From Serpula lacrymans var. lacrymans S7.9 (lineage: Eukaryota > Basidiomycota > Agaricomycetes > Boletales > Serpulaceae), in the NCBI RefSeq assembly GCF_000218685.1, contig NW_006763292.1:388775-452774 (forward strand): a stretch of 64,000 bases of DNA, in the 5' to 3' direction. Made by a program: the position numbers and the translations under genes. Positions 1 through 11,500 of the stretch are shown piece by piece (position 1 is the stretch's first letter; each line of letters opens with the position of its first letter). The notes under the pieces are model-generated. The model was not told the DNA's origin, did no database searches, and saw nothing but the letters and a program-made list of their open reading frames with translations.

Positions 1-189
1 GGTGACACGTGTAGTTATCTCTTTTATATTCGCGAAATTTACTTTATTCGAACTCTCAAAATAGGCTTATGGAAGCCATTGTGTGCCCTTGCTCTCATGT
101 TGCTTGAACCCGATGAGTACTACCATGAAAGAATGCCAGGGGAGGCTATAGACCGTGACGCAGAGTGGAAGAACAAGCTGATGGTAGCA
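1..189 (+). CDS. C-terminal end of an unrecognised protein (partial)
   Basis: Frame 1 is open from the first base to a TAG at 187-189, so this may be the last exon of a gene that begins before the window. The readable end has a hydrophobic stretch (LWKPLCALALMLLEP) followed by a charged tail ending in NKLMVA. I do not recognise it. With only 62 codons and no splice site confirmed, it could also be a chance opening in an AT-rich region. Confidence 0.3.
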
Positions 190-1286
190 TAGTCTATTAC
201 ACGCTCGCTCTCTTTGCATCCAAGCTCTTGGCCTACCTCACAATACATTGAACTCGCGCCTGCTAAAACTGCTTAGGCATCACATTTTGGAAGATGGATC
301 TTATACAAATGAAGGCCGCAACACAATTACTCTGCCAGTTGTTCCACTATCTGTCAAAAATGCCAGCAATGTAATCCTTTTCACGATGCCAGCCAGAAAA
401 CCATATTTAACTTTTAGCGTTGCATACTAATTGTTATAAAATATCTTCATTCTGCACTTTGATACTATTAGGACAATCTCTCCCAATTTTTTTAAAGTCA
501 TAAAAAGTTATAATATATTTCTTATCAGATCTGAATATATGTTGCAGCAATAGATTTAACCTTGTATTACTTACAAACAAATTCCAGCTTTGATCATATA
601 AGGCTGGAAGAATCTGATGATTGCATCCCTTCTTAATTTTGTCGTCATTCCGCAACCTCATTTTATTCACAACCAAATGTTTGCAAGGTTAGGGAATGTT
701 TTACCTGATATATACTGCCTGATATCTGCTTTTCAGCTCCGACAGGTTGTGCCAATTTCCCCCCATTTTCATGCAGATCTGGTGATAATCAGACACTCAC
801 ATATACCGAAGGGGAGTCCAATAATAACATTGCATGTTGTTCACCAAATGACATCTAACTGACACATATTGATAGTTTACTAATTAATCACTATTATCTT
901 ATACACAATTATCTTATACACCTTGGTAGCCATACTGTCTCTAAATGACCAGAGCAAACACAAATCATATGTTCTGTGATTGCAGGTCATATATCTGTCT
1001 GGAAAACCACAATGAATGTTTATAGCTTACAGATCAACCACAATAATTAATTATCTTATCATAATCTTTCTATTAATGACTGAGCAGAGCATTGACAATC
1101 TGGCATCTACCTGACTTGCCATGATCAACCTTAGTAGCCACTGTTAAGCCATGCTAAACTGCAATCACTTTGATGTCTGTGTATCAACCCTGCCTGATAA
1201 TGCAAGGGTCTCCTTGTACATACCAGCTTAATTCTTCTTATAGCACACTAGAATATAGATGAGGCAACACTACATATTTGAGTACA
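190..1286. other. No gene seen; AT-rich, decayed DNA
   Basis: No reading frame here has coding character. There are short direct repeats (a phrase like ttatcttatacac occurs twice near 895-920). I see no LTR ends or protein motifs. Confidence 0.4.
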
Positions 1287-1667
1287 CTATTTATCTCCTC
1301 TTTGCTCTGGTCTAGGCATCTCAAACCCCTCTGCAAGTGCTAGCTGGTAAAATAGATTGTTCACCCTTTCTTCTATCTCTATTAATTCCTCTGTTTTAAC
1401 AGCCAGCTGATCCTCAAAGGTAAAGATCAGCACAATTGTACCCGCACCATAGCCATATTCACGCTCATGGGTAAGTTGTGACTTGTGCCTACAACTATCT
1501 GCTCTTACTTGAATTTCTATCTTTAAATTAGTACTATCCACGCGGGAATCCTGACTATCTTTGTCATTGGATGAATCAGAATTGGTGTGGATTGAGGAAC
1601 ATGAACTTGAAAGTGTGGTTTTAGGTGCTCGATCCTGATCACACTCTTGTTTGGTTGTAATACTCAT
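1287..1667 (-). CDS. Hypothetical small protein, 126 residues
   Basis: An uninterrupted frame with ATG at 1665-1667. The first half is Ser/Asp-rich and polar (about residues 15-50). The C-terminal third, around EELIEIEERVNNLFYQLALAEG, reads as an amphipathic helix or short coiled coil. There are no cysteine clusters, signal peptide or membrane segments. I do not recognise a family. It lies alone between decayed stretches and may be a fragment of a transposon-encoded protein; the bias towards polar residues and the length make it somewhat better than random. Confidence 0.3.
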   Translation of the reverse strand: MSITTKQECDQDRAPKTTLSSSCSSIHTNSDSSNDKDSQDSRVDSTNLKIEIQVRADSCRHKSQLTHEREYGYGAGTIVLIFTFEDQLAVKTEELIEIEERVNNLFYQLALAEGFEMPRPEQRGDK

Positions 1668-3257
1668 CCTATCCCCTTCCCCAGTAACTTCAACTATTAT
1701 GTTTACTCTTGTAAGTAATCAAATTTATTGTTAAGTGCCACCTCAAGACTCATCACACAGATATATTTTGATCGTCCCTTCCAGGCCTCACAACTACCAA
1801 GATGTTTGATCTTGTAGTACCCAAGGTAGAGTTCTGTTTTTGATTCCGTGTTCTTGTCATATTGCTGACTCAGATGCGGTGCAGTGTCTATATTAATATT
1901 CTGCAATCATTGCCAAAATGTGAATGGTGATGAGGCTAGTAAGTTCCAGTTGTAGTTGGTTCTAATGAACCTGAACTCACAAAGAAGGACTGTTACTAGT
2001 ACAGTACAACTGACAGTGTCAAAGTTGGTGTTAGCTTTTTTTAAAACTGTCTTTATGCTTAACCTCCCATTATGATTTTCAAGGTTAGCTGGGGTGGGGA
2101 CAAGTTTTTCCTTTTGCAGCAAGCTCCCAAATTCACAAAACCATTACAGTTGTCAAATATCTTTTCATTGGTTGATTCGTCCAATTGTTATGAACTGTGT
2201 TCTCTATGGACTTCATTTCTTTTCTAGAGTAGCTACACACCGCTACTCACCCCATACTTTCCCACACTTGTTACCTATCATGGTCTCACCTGTCATCATT
2301 TGTTCAACACAAACACCTACCCCAAAGTGAACAGTATATATATACACCTGTATTGTAGTTAACGTCTCCAATACAATCTTACACTTCAACAGTATAACTT
2401 GGTATTCATCAGTCCAAACCTCATTGTCAGAATACATCTCAAACCCATTTACCAACAGGCTTATCAGAAACCACTTGCACATCCAGTAAACTGCCTGTTA
2501 CCAGGCTTGCACATTCCAAGCGTAACACCAATGCACAGCCCAGACTATTATACTTCAAGGTATTAATGTACAACTAATCTGATAATCAGATTATATTATT
2601 TGTATTTAGAGCTAACTTTGTCCTCTAGATAAGGTGATTTTTACTATCTTGATCAACGTCTTCTGGTACTGTCTCCAATGTTCCTTTGTAGGACACAGCC
2701 TGCAATTATAAACTATAGACGGGAACTTCAGTTATCCAAATTTCAATTATGTGGTTGGCAACTAAAAGTATGAGTGTTCTAAACATGGTAGTTTTGACCA
2801 TTCTAGTCAAGTCTCAAGTCCAAAACAAACAAGTTACTCAAGATTGGCAGGTTATCAAGTTCAAGTTCCACCAAGTGCTGCTGTGATGCAGCCCCATCCC
2901 AAACTTGACAACTTTGGACTCTAATAGGCTTCAGATTTGGTATGTTTTGTAATGTGTGGTTCAACTTTTATGTAAACATATATATAAACTAGTATATCAG
3001 ACTCACAACCATCTAACTTGAACTTGAACAGCCTAGTATCACTGAGTACTACCGCCTATTCAAGTCGTTGTACTCAAATTTCACTTCTTCAACCAGTCCT
3101 CTACTAACATTGTCTTATTAGGGTGATACAAAGTCTGACAGGGAAAGCAAAGTGAATCAGCCAAACCCTTGCAGATCCCAGACAATCACTACTACTCACA
3201 AACACAGGCAGCTGAGCATGTTAAAATTAGCCCCTTGAGAAAAGTGTGCATAGATTT
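1668..3257. other. No gene seen
   Basis: Only short frames on both strands. AT-rich sequence without recognisable transposase, polymerase or LTR motifs. The stretch ends at the target-site duplication of the solo LTR that begins at 3258. Confidence 0.4.
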
Positions 3258-3674
3258 TGTGACAACACCAACAAGACACAGTCTTGGGGCACTGGAGCAC
3301 AACAATAGACAAGCAGAAGAGTAGTGAAAAGGAGGGATTTCCCCTCAAAGTAGGACCGAGTTAGTTGTTGGTAGACAACAGGAGGACTCGCTGAGTCCTT
3401 CCCCATATATTGCTCCTGTATATATACTAAAATACATGAGGTACTGTACAGTTGTAAATAAAGTTTAAAGTCCAATGTTTAGCATGTGACCAGTCACATG
3501 GTGAGCCTAGACACTGGTCAGGTGATGTGTCACATGACTGGTCATGTGACTATGAAAAGTCCAAAAATGTAAAGTAAAGTAAAATGGTCACATGATCAAT
3601 CATGTGACTTGGAAAAAGAAAAGTAAAAGTACAAAAGTAAAGTGTAAGTAGGTGCTGGTATGTCAATTGTAACA
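3258..3674 (+). mobile_element. Solo LTR, subfamily B, with 5-bp TSD GATTT
   Basis: It starts TGTGACAACACC and ends CAATTGTAACA, and is flanked by identical GATTT at 3253-3257 and 3675-3679. Inside are a TATA-like TATATATAC near 3420 and an AATAAA near 3458. The last 150 bases carry repeated CACATGACTGGTCATGTGAC-type dyads and AAGTAAAGT repeats. No gag or pol flanks it, so it is read as the product of LTR-LTR recombination. Relatives lie at 23991 and 48351, and a longer hybrid at 36699. Confidence 0.85.
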
Positions 3675-3768
3675 GATTTTGGGCATTTACACTAAGTACT
3701 CACATTCTTTTACTTAGTGCTATATAGGATCCTTTAATCCATCATGCACGCCATTTTAGGAGGGCAAT

Positions 3769-4947
3769 ATGCAGAGCCTTCTTGAAAGTGCCATCAAAAG
3801 AATGGCATCAGATGAACCTGACAAGAACAACTGCAGAGTAAGTCAAATTTATCAAACTCAGTGTTTTGGATAAACTTGCTTCCACTTTATAGAGAGAGGG
3901 CTGAACAATGTATATTCAAAGAATTATTGAAGCTTGTCCCAAGCTTGGAGAGGCACCTTATGGATCAAGAAACTACAGAAGAAGAAATCAATATGGACGC
4001 AGATATGGTATGCTTTGTCTCATCTAAAACAACAACACCCCTACCATATTTCTACACAGATCCAGAAAGGCACGAACAGGGCCAGATCTGATGGTACCAA
4101 GGGTCTCAAATATGCTGTAATTGACTGGATTACTCCCAGAGGACAGACCCTGTCATCTCATATACATTGCAATATTAAAACAAATTGAGGCTTCAATCAT
4201 CAACACACTGGCTTTTTTCTTTATCCCGCTGGATTGGTTTGTTCCAACAAAAGGTAAGTAGCTGAGCTATCGTCATGAAGTTCCTAGCATTAAGATCAAA
4301 TTAATGACTGGGCAGATCCAAGTTTTGGGCAATCAGTGGCCTATTATGCTTTACATGAATTATTCCTATGCTACAGAAGACCCTTAGAATGGTTTGCTTA
4401 GAAGTGGTCTTCTTGTTAACATGAGTCAATACGGAAAATTTACTACAGTCTAATAATTTTGATAAAACCACACAGGCCTTCAAACATATTTTCACATCCC
4501 CAAGTTCCGTGGATCAAGAACCAAAAGTTACACATTCTGGGAATGTGCGTATACAGAGCATGTGTTTGGTTAGCAAGGCTTCAATTGCTTACATTATAAC
4601 TCAAGTAGGTAGCCCTCTGATATCTCAAAGGTTGTGCTCACTAGAAAAACACACAGGTTTAGTTTGCACTAAGTTCAATACAAGTTTTCTCCCGCACTGA
4701 TCTAGTCACTGACTCTGAGTGGTTCTATAATACTATCCTTGCCTTGCTTGAAGATCCCAATGAGAAGGAGGAAGTTGATCAGTTATTGGTATGGTGGAAC
4801 ATGTGCATATGTTTATTTTATGAGTGCTGCTGCTCGAGTGACTGAAACTATTATTTAGACAAGTTTTCCCACTCTACGCAACTCCTAAACATTTACCATC
4901 CAAGAACAGTGTGTTGGCAAGGATTAGAGAAAGAAGGGACGTTCTGA
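3769..4947 (+). pseudogene. DUF6698-family protein relic (copy 1)
   Basis: Motifs appear in the order I know for this Agaricomycete repeated family. An N-terminal helical part starts at ATG 3769 (MQSLLESAIKRM). Then come RSDGTKGLKYAVIDWITPRGQ at about 4085-4142, a GNQWPIMLY-like block (4326-4350), a CLVSKASIAYIITQV-like block (4562-4608), a LLEDP-like acidic block (about 4750) and a C-terminal NSVLARIRERRD-like block at about 4907-4945. Frameshifts and stops break it in several places, and splice sites are partly lost. Its 3' end is cut by the MITE at 4948. Molecular function is unknown. Identification is from memory of the family's motifs. Confidence 0.65.
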
Positions 4948-5739
4948 CATCAGGAAAAATGAGGGTAGCTATATAGAACTCTATAGCACTATAAGTACTC
5001 ATAAAGCTGTTATAGTGGTCAAACCTGTTATAGAACCTCTGCCATCTATATGGCCTCATATAGCTCTATAAATGCTCTTATAGATGTTGGAAATTGTTGT
5101 GTGGCTGATTGAAAAAAATTCACACACCAACAGGATTTGAACTCTCAACCTGCTAGTCAGCTCTTGGGTGACTAAGCATCCTATAGCCACACATCACATT
5201 TATCCACTACACCATGAGGGCTTATAAAATATATTATACAGGTGTTATATATTGACCTTTTATGGACTGAGATTAATTTTTTACTCATTATCACTACTTA
5301 TCTTTGGATAAATCATTATTCTTATTTTGTAAGTATCAGGGATACAAACTATTATTTCACTAATACAGACTACATAATTAATTAATACTGTATGATTTAT
5401 TGGCCCTTTTAAGCACCTTGAACTATATTATAACTATGACCTTTACAGCTATAGGAGCTATTTAGGCTGCTATAGGCTATAAGAGCACTTATAGTATCTT
5501 GTCTATAATAATATACTTGACTCCAAACACTTTTGGCCTCTTTCTATTATTGAACAAGTTTATTAGATTAATCCAGAGTTTGAGGGAATTATAGATACTT
5601 TTCCCCTTGGTTAAAATTTTGCCTACTACTGTGCTATAAGAGCTATAAGAGCTATGATTGCACTGATAGTACTATAGTTTCTATAAATGTGTTTATATAT
5701 ATAGGTGGTGGCTATATAGCAAAAGGGTTTTTCCTGATG
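4948..5739 (-). mobile_element. MITE with TIRs and an internal tRNA-like pol III promoter (copy 1)
   Basis: Both ends read inward as CATCAGGAAAAA, followed by subterminal repeats of GCTATA/TATAGC type. Nearly the same sequence lies inverted at 38451-39252. On the minus strand the middle (about 5100-5222) resembles a tRNA: an A-box TGGTGTAGTGG and a B-box GTTCAAATC. There is no transposase inside, so it is non-autonomous. The 8 bases either side do not match, so the target duplication is lost here. Strand is set to match the tRNA-like part. A hAT-type origin is inferred from TIR style and the imperfect 8-bp duplication at copy 2. Confidence 0.75.
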
Positions 5740-7256
5740 GAAGAGGTCCCAGAATGGAGAGGGATCTCATACTATCTGACTGATTTTTGTGTCCTGTCTG
5801 CTTGTATGATTTGTATTTGACAATGTTATTGTTTGTGTTGTGATATTTCAAATCATATATCTCTATTAAGATTACTATTGAAGGTGTAAATATTTTGGGT
5901 TACACAGATTACACGGCTACATCTTAACTCCATCCACACCAGCCTCCCACATCCCTGTTGCTGTTGTGGCTCTTCTGCTTGCTTGAATCCATACAAACAT
6001 TGAGTCTAAGATATCAACCTCATTTGTTGCATCACAATGGCATGCTTTTTGAGGTAAACACCTACTTTTGCCATTATCTTTAAAATGCTGGAGTCCCCAA
6101 GTCCAAATTCAGGTTTTCTGGCCTAAGGCATGAATATGACACAAACATAGATTTTGTGTTGGAAGTGATTAAGCCGCATACAACAGATATCAGCCATGTC
6201 AGAGATGTGGCTGGGAAACACTTACCTATCTAGGATTTTACACATTTTAGTTAATTAAATCTTTTTGTGCTATAATATTTTGACACCTCAGTCCTGGTAC
6301 AACAGACAAAGGTGAGTTTACTTACATTCTAATATATTTACACCATGCAGTACTTTACAGACTACATAATTTCTACAGGTTATAAGACCTGGTCTTCCCA
6401 AAGTGTCACTAGTTGGAGGAGGTATCATTACAACCAGTGTACCAAAGCTGACAGGCACAATTAAGCCCCCAAAAGCTATCCCAAGGGATAGAGCTTTTAT
6501 AAAATCTAATAATTTCCTTGTTGAAGATGATGGCAAAAGTAGGTGTTTACCTCAAAAAGCATACCATTGTGATGCAACAAATGAGGTTGATATCTTGGAC
6601 TCAATATTTGTATGGATTCAAGCAAGCAGAAGAGCCACAACAGCAACAGGAATGTGGGAGAAATTGTGTTGGTACCACTAACTGAAAAGTGTAGTTGTCT
6701 AAGTACACCTCCGCTGCAACAATGAGAGTGATGTCAGATCACATCTCAGTGAAATGCTTGAACTTTGAGCTGAACTCAGAAGTATTGGAGCTTCTGTAGA
6801 GGACAGAGACTTTTGATAATAATTCTCTCAGCATTACCAGAATCCTATTGGCCAGTCCTGACATCCATGATCATAGCTGCTAGAATATCTCAAAACACTG
6901 TCTCATCAATGACATACTGTATGTGCTATAAAAAGTGTCTAGTACAAGAAAGACTTAGTCTATTATTCTAAAGACTCTATAAGCAATTAGGTACCCAATA
7001 AAAGAAAGACTAAAAGGTATAATAAGTACACTGTTTTAATTATAGAGTGAGTCAATGACATACCTTAGTTTATTATTCTGAAAACTGAGGTTGTTGAAAA
7101 ATAAGTGTCCAGCTTTTTTGTATGAAGGTCACAAAGTCCAATGCTTATATAATCAGTGAAAAAATGGAAAAAACAACTGTAAAAAAGAGTAAAAGTGAAT
7201 ACTATAAAAATCATAGCTAGAAATATAGTGATTTATTATATAGTATAGGTAATAAG
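5740..7256. repeat. Non-coding stretch with a ~137-bp inverted repeat (arms 5944-6080 and 6524-6660)
   Basis: The arm beginning CCTCCCACATCCCTGTTGC at 5944 is found reverse-complemented ending at about 6660, with over 90% identity by eye. The arms are separated by about 440 bases. An open frame at 6403-6681 reads through the right arm but shows no family motif. From 6690 to 7256 I see only AT-rich DNA ending at the TSD of the next solo LTR. The structure may be a foldback element or two scraps of one repeat in opposite orientation. Confidence 0.55.
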
Positions 7257-7673
7257 TGTAACAACCAAGAGTTAGTTACTCTGGCGCACACAGGAACACA
7301 CTATAAAGGTAGTGATGAGGGAGTGGTTACCCCTTAGGCTGCAGAGAGTTTGTTGGTATACAACAGGAGGACTCGCTGAGGAGTCTCCTTGATCTATTGG
7401 GGTTTTTATACTAATACAGAGTGTTTGTACCTATGTACTGTACAGTTGATAAAAGCACTAGCTGATAATGTCAGAGGGTGCAGCCCATGTGACCAGCTCC
7501 ACTGCGTGAGAGAGTTTGTGGCTAAAAGAAGAATAATGGCAGCGCTGCGTGAGAAGGTGGAGTTAGAACGAAAAAGGAAAGTGCCGCATGGCACAGAGTG
7601 TGAACTATAGTAAAAAGGTTAAAGCGGAGAATGAAAATTAAAGGAAAGGTCCGAAAATTGTGTTATCATAACA
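7257..7673 (+). mobile_element. Solo LTR, subfamily A, with 5-bp TSD ATAAG
   Basis: It starts TGTAACAACCAAGAG and ends GTTATCATAACA. ATAAG is repeated exactly at 7252-7256 and 7674-7678. A short frame at 7389-7610 lies wholly inside it and is not taken as a gene. The same sequence recurs in either orientation at 22492, 24255, 34085, 36699 and 50823. No internal retrotransposon domain is attached. Confidence 0.88.
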
Positions 7674-8597
7674 ATAAGTGCTTACCATGTCAACATCTTC
7701 CTTATCCTGCATAGTAAACTTTATTGGTTTCCCCCCTCTTTGTGGTTTCCCCCAGTGGCTTGATGATGAGGTGAGGAAAGACAACTACCCCATCATTTCA
7801 CTAGATAGAGGCTGGAGGAAACATTCCACTATTGGAGTCTGAGTTAGTGAGATAGCATAAGCATCATGCTGTGATTGCTGTTGGAGAAATAAGGGAGATT
7901 CAAGCCTCGTACAGCGTAGTACGAAGGCAAGAAGTGGTGCAGGCGCAAAATTGGGAAAGCACAGTAGTTGAGGTGGCCCGTGCACCTAATATACTGCATC
8001 AGAAGATTTTTGGTTCCATCTTCACTTATATACGCTGTCATTGTCAGGCAGACACCTCAGGCCTTCTCTTGAAGTCTGAGGTGAGACACTTTTATGTTAG
8101 AGCTTATAAGTACTTAGCTTACACCCCTTTTCAGTTTATTCCTTGCTAGGTACATTCTTTTGAATATAAGAGACCTTCTCTCGAAGTCTGAGTTTATTCC
8201 TTGCTAGATAATTAACAATTGCACAAGGTGCATGATAGAACAACATAAAGGTCGAGGCATAGAGCATCCAGGCCATGTGTCTATGAGAGATTCGGCCAAT
8301 TAGACTTGTATAAAAAAGATTAAACTCGACTAAAGTTTCCTTATCTGTGAAGTGCCAGGTGATGAAGCGATGTTCGCTCGTGACTATGAGTCACGTCCGT
8401 TACAGTTGAAGACCGAAAATGGAAGTCACTATACGTACACAGTCGTCACGCAGGCGTCTAAACTTGACTAAACCCTGCTTGGAATATTATAATAAGAATA
8501 AATCAAGGACGGTGGGTAACTGGTTTCCAAACGTTCTCCACGTACTAATTTATTTCCAGTAAAGTCCCAGTGGCGATACCAAAGTACTCATATCAAT
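7674..8597 (+). promoter_or_regulatory. 5' flank of the 8598 gene, with repeated motifs
   Basis: CpG frequency rises sharply from about 8260. Two repeated phrases occur: CCTTCTCTTGAAGTCTGAG at 8058 and again with one mismatch at 8173, and AGTTTATTCCTTGCTAG at about 8135 and 8191. A GTGACT-ATG-AGTCAC palindrome at 8380-8394 contains TGAGTCA, the consensus of Gcn4/AP-1-type bZIP factors. No clear TATA box is seen close to the start. Promoter role is inferred from position only. Confidence 0.35.
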
Positions 8598-11500
8598 ATG
8601 GCTTTTAGCGACGGGGAGAAAACAAGTAGAAAAGTTAGGAAAGCACCAGAGTTGATGATAACATCGCAGAGGAATACAGGAAGAATCGCTACAGTCGTAA
8701 ACAATGTCACTGATGAGGTTTTCCCGTTCAGTTCAGAAACAGTATCTCATCCAACTCCATCCACGGGCGTCCCAAGTGCTCGTGGTATGCTCCATCCACC
8801 GTCACTTTCCCTAGTTTCAAAGGCCGGTATGACGCTAAATGTATCACCTCAAACGAAGAGATTCAGTGCAATGAATATCAATAAAAAATTTTTGGAGAAG
8901 AACTCTGCTTCGTCAAGCTCTGGTCAGACGATTTCAAATTCGATCGCTGTCAAGCCTGGTTCGCTTGGGTGTGAGTTGGACTTAATTGCATATTCGTGTT
9001 ATGTCTTTCTCACTGACTTTCCCCAACAGCTCGTTTGGTTGGTCAGCCCGCGATTTCTCACTCGCGCCTGGTGACAGCTAAGCTCACCAGCGCCAGATCA
9101 CCCCAAACCTCTGCAACAGCCGGTGTGGGCTGGCCGAAATCGTCTTCTGTTGCTTCTCCTTCTGTATCTCCGATGTCAACGACAAATACCCCTGTTCACA
9201 CCGTACCTGTTTTTCCGAGTGTTCAACAGCTTCCTTATATCCGAAACATCCCACAACCCTCTCCAGCTGCTTTATCCATGACTGCGGGTGGTAAAGGAAG
9301 ATCCTCTCGGGTTGCTTGGAGCAATGCTCAAAACTCTCCTAACGTCTCTGGGGTCGGTGGCACAACGCAAATCGATTTTCCGACAGCTTCTGAAGTGGCA
9401 CAAGGTGCTCTTATTATACCTTGTAACCCCGTCTTGTCAGTCCTTACTCAATTAATGTAGGAATACCGCTTCCCCTCAACTCAAACATATCACACGAAAA
9501 GGATGGGGAATCTGCTTCCCACAAGAAGCAGAGATTACAAGAGGCAGACACTTTCCGGGGATTGCATTTAAACCCGAACGCACATCATTGGGATGAGGTT
9601 CGTCACAATTCCTTGGGACTAAAAGGACTACATTGAATAAGTCGCTACCTAGATGGAAGAGGACGATGACAATTTTTTGGATGGGGTCATAGAATTTGGC
9701 GATGGTCGCCAGTATAGAATAGCTTCGACGAGCATCCCATCCCGCTCTCCATCCCCACCATCAATTGAAGCACGTCCCTCACTGGGATCACCTCACCACG
9801 AAGCAATTGATGGAGTACCATCGTTAGACGTCTTATCAAGTAAAGGACAGAGACTTGGCCATGATTTCGACCGCAGTTGGCCACAGCAGAGTGTATCGCC
9901 TATACTTAATTCTCAGCGCACTGGCCCTCCACCATCTATGTCTTGTGTACCTCACCATTCGAGCCATTCTCCTCGCTCTCATACGAGGGCACTCTTTAAT
10001 GAGCGGTCTAATAGACTGGAGCCATGCAGCCCTGTGCTTTCTCTATTTCGGTATGCTCAAGAAGAGCCTCAACTGAATTTGAAGCAGAACTCTATTTCAT
10101 CTTCCCTTTATACTCGAGACAGTCCGGAACAACCTCCAGTTTCGCCCACTCATCATATCCGGTTACTTCAGAAATCAAGTCCGAGTAGCAGCATCGATGA
10201 TATATCTCCCGGCTCATTTTGTGGGGGTGTTTCAACTGGCTTGGATATGTCTAATCAGAACACAAAGCAAGCTCAGGATGTCTCAGTGCCAGCATCCAAC
10301 GGCAACACTGTTTGTCACCCCTCCGTGCTGGTGAAAGATCATGCTTCTCGATGTAAAGAAAAGTTTTTCTCTGGTAGCGACGGACAAAGCACAGGTATGT
10401 GCAATGCTGGGGATGCGCTAGTGCCTGAATCCTTTCAGGAGGAGATAGGCAAACATCAAGTCCATCGCGTTACATCATATATGCAGCAGCAGCCCTCTTT
10501 GCAGCCTTCATCAACACCTTCAGCCTCACTGCCATCTCGTTGCGCGAACGAGAATGTTCCCACGCGCTTAGCTACTTTTCCGCAACGTCCCTCAGTGGCA
10601 CTGTCGTCCAGCGAGGACATTGAAGTTGTACACAAGGCAACGATGCATTTATCTGCAGAACGTGCAAGGGAACGCTGGCAAAAGGATGAGGAAGAGAGAG
10701 AACTGAATAAAGAGCGCGCTAGGTTAAAAGCAGCAGACATAGAGGAGAAGATGAAGGTTCGAGAAAAACAGGTAAAGGTTGGAATGAAGGGACATATTGC
10801 TAGTCGGGTATGCATTAGGCCAACCTTAACAGCTCTTTCAGGCTAATTCGAGTTCCACCAGGTTGAAGCCCCACACAGGACAGATGATGCCAAAGTAGTC
10901 GAGTCATTAGAGCTAGCGATCTCTGAAACGGCAAGATCAATGACTTTGGTCTCTCCTGGTTCTAACCTGCGAGCTTCCGAAGATCCAATTATACTACCTC
11001 CTCTCCGAGCCACGTTGACATCCTCTGTTGAAATATCAAGTGCGCCCCCTACACATCCAGGCCTACATGATTTAAACGCAGCACAACTGAAATCGTGGAG
11101 AAACAGAAGGACTATTCCATCAGCAGAATCTTGGGCTGCTACTAAATTACTACCCAATGTACCACCAGTCCTTCATGGCGATGACCCTCTTCCAGATGTT
11201 CCAGACGAAAAGCTTGAAATAATTGAATTCTCCGATATTGGAAAGTTCGTCGAAGTGTTGGAACCTTCATCAGGCTCGAAACACGATGCTTTCAGAGAAA
11301 CCGGGGCTGTGATATCGCTGTCCTCTATTTCAAGCAACCACGCTATAAGCACGTGGCCCTCTTGCGATGTTTGTCAAAAGATTAATTCTCAATATCGGGG
11401 TCGCAAATTTATTGACCCGGACCATTTATCTGTATGTGTTCCATGTCAACTGAAAAGCTACGAAGATCCTGGTCAGAGTCAGCTATTACAGATCAGGAAC

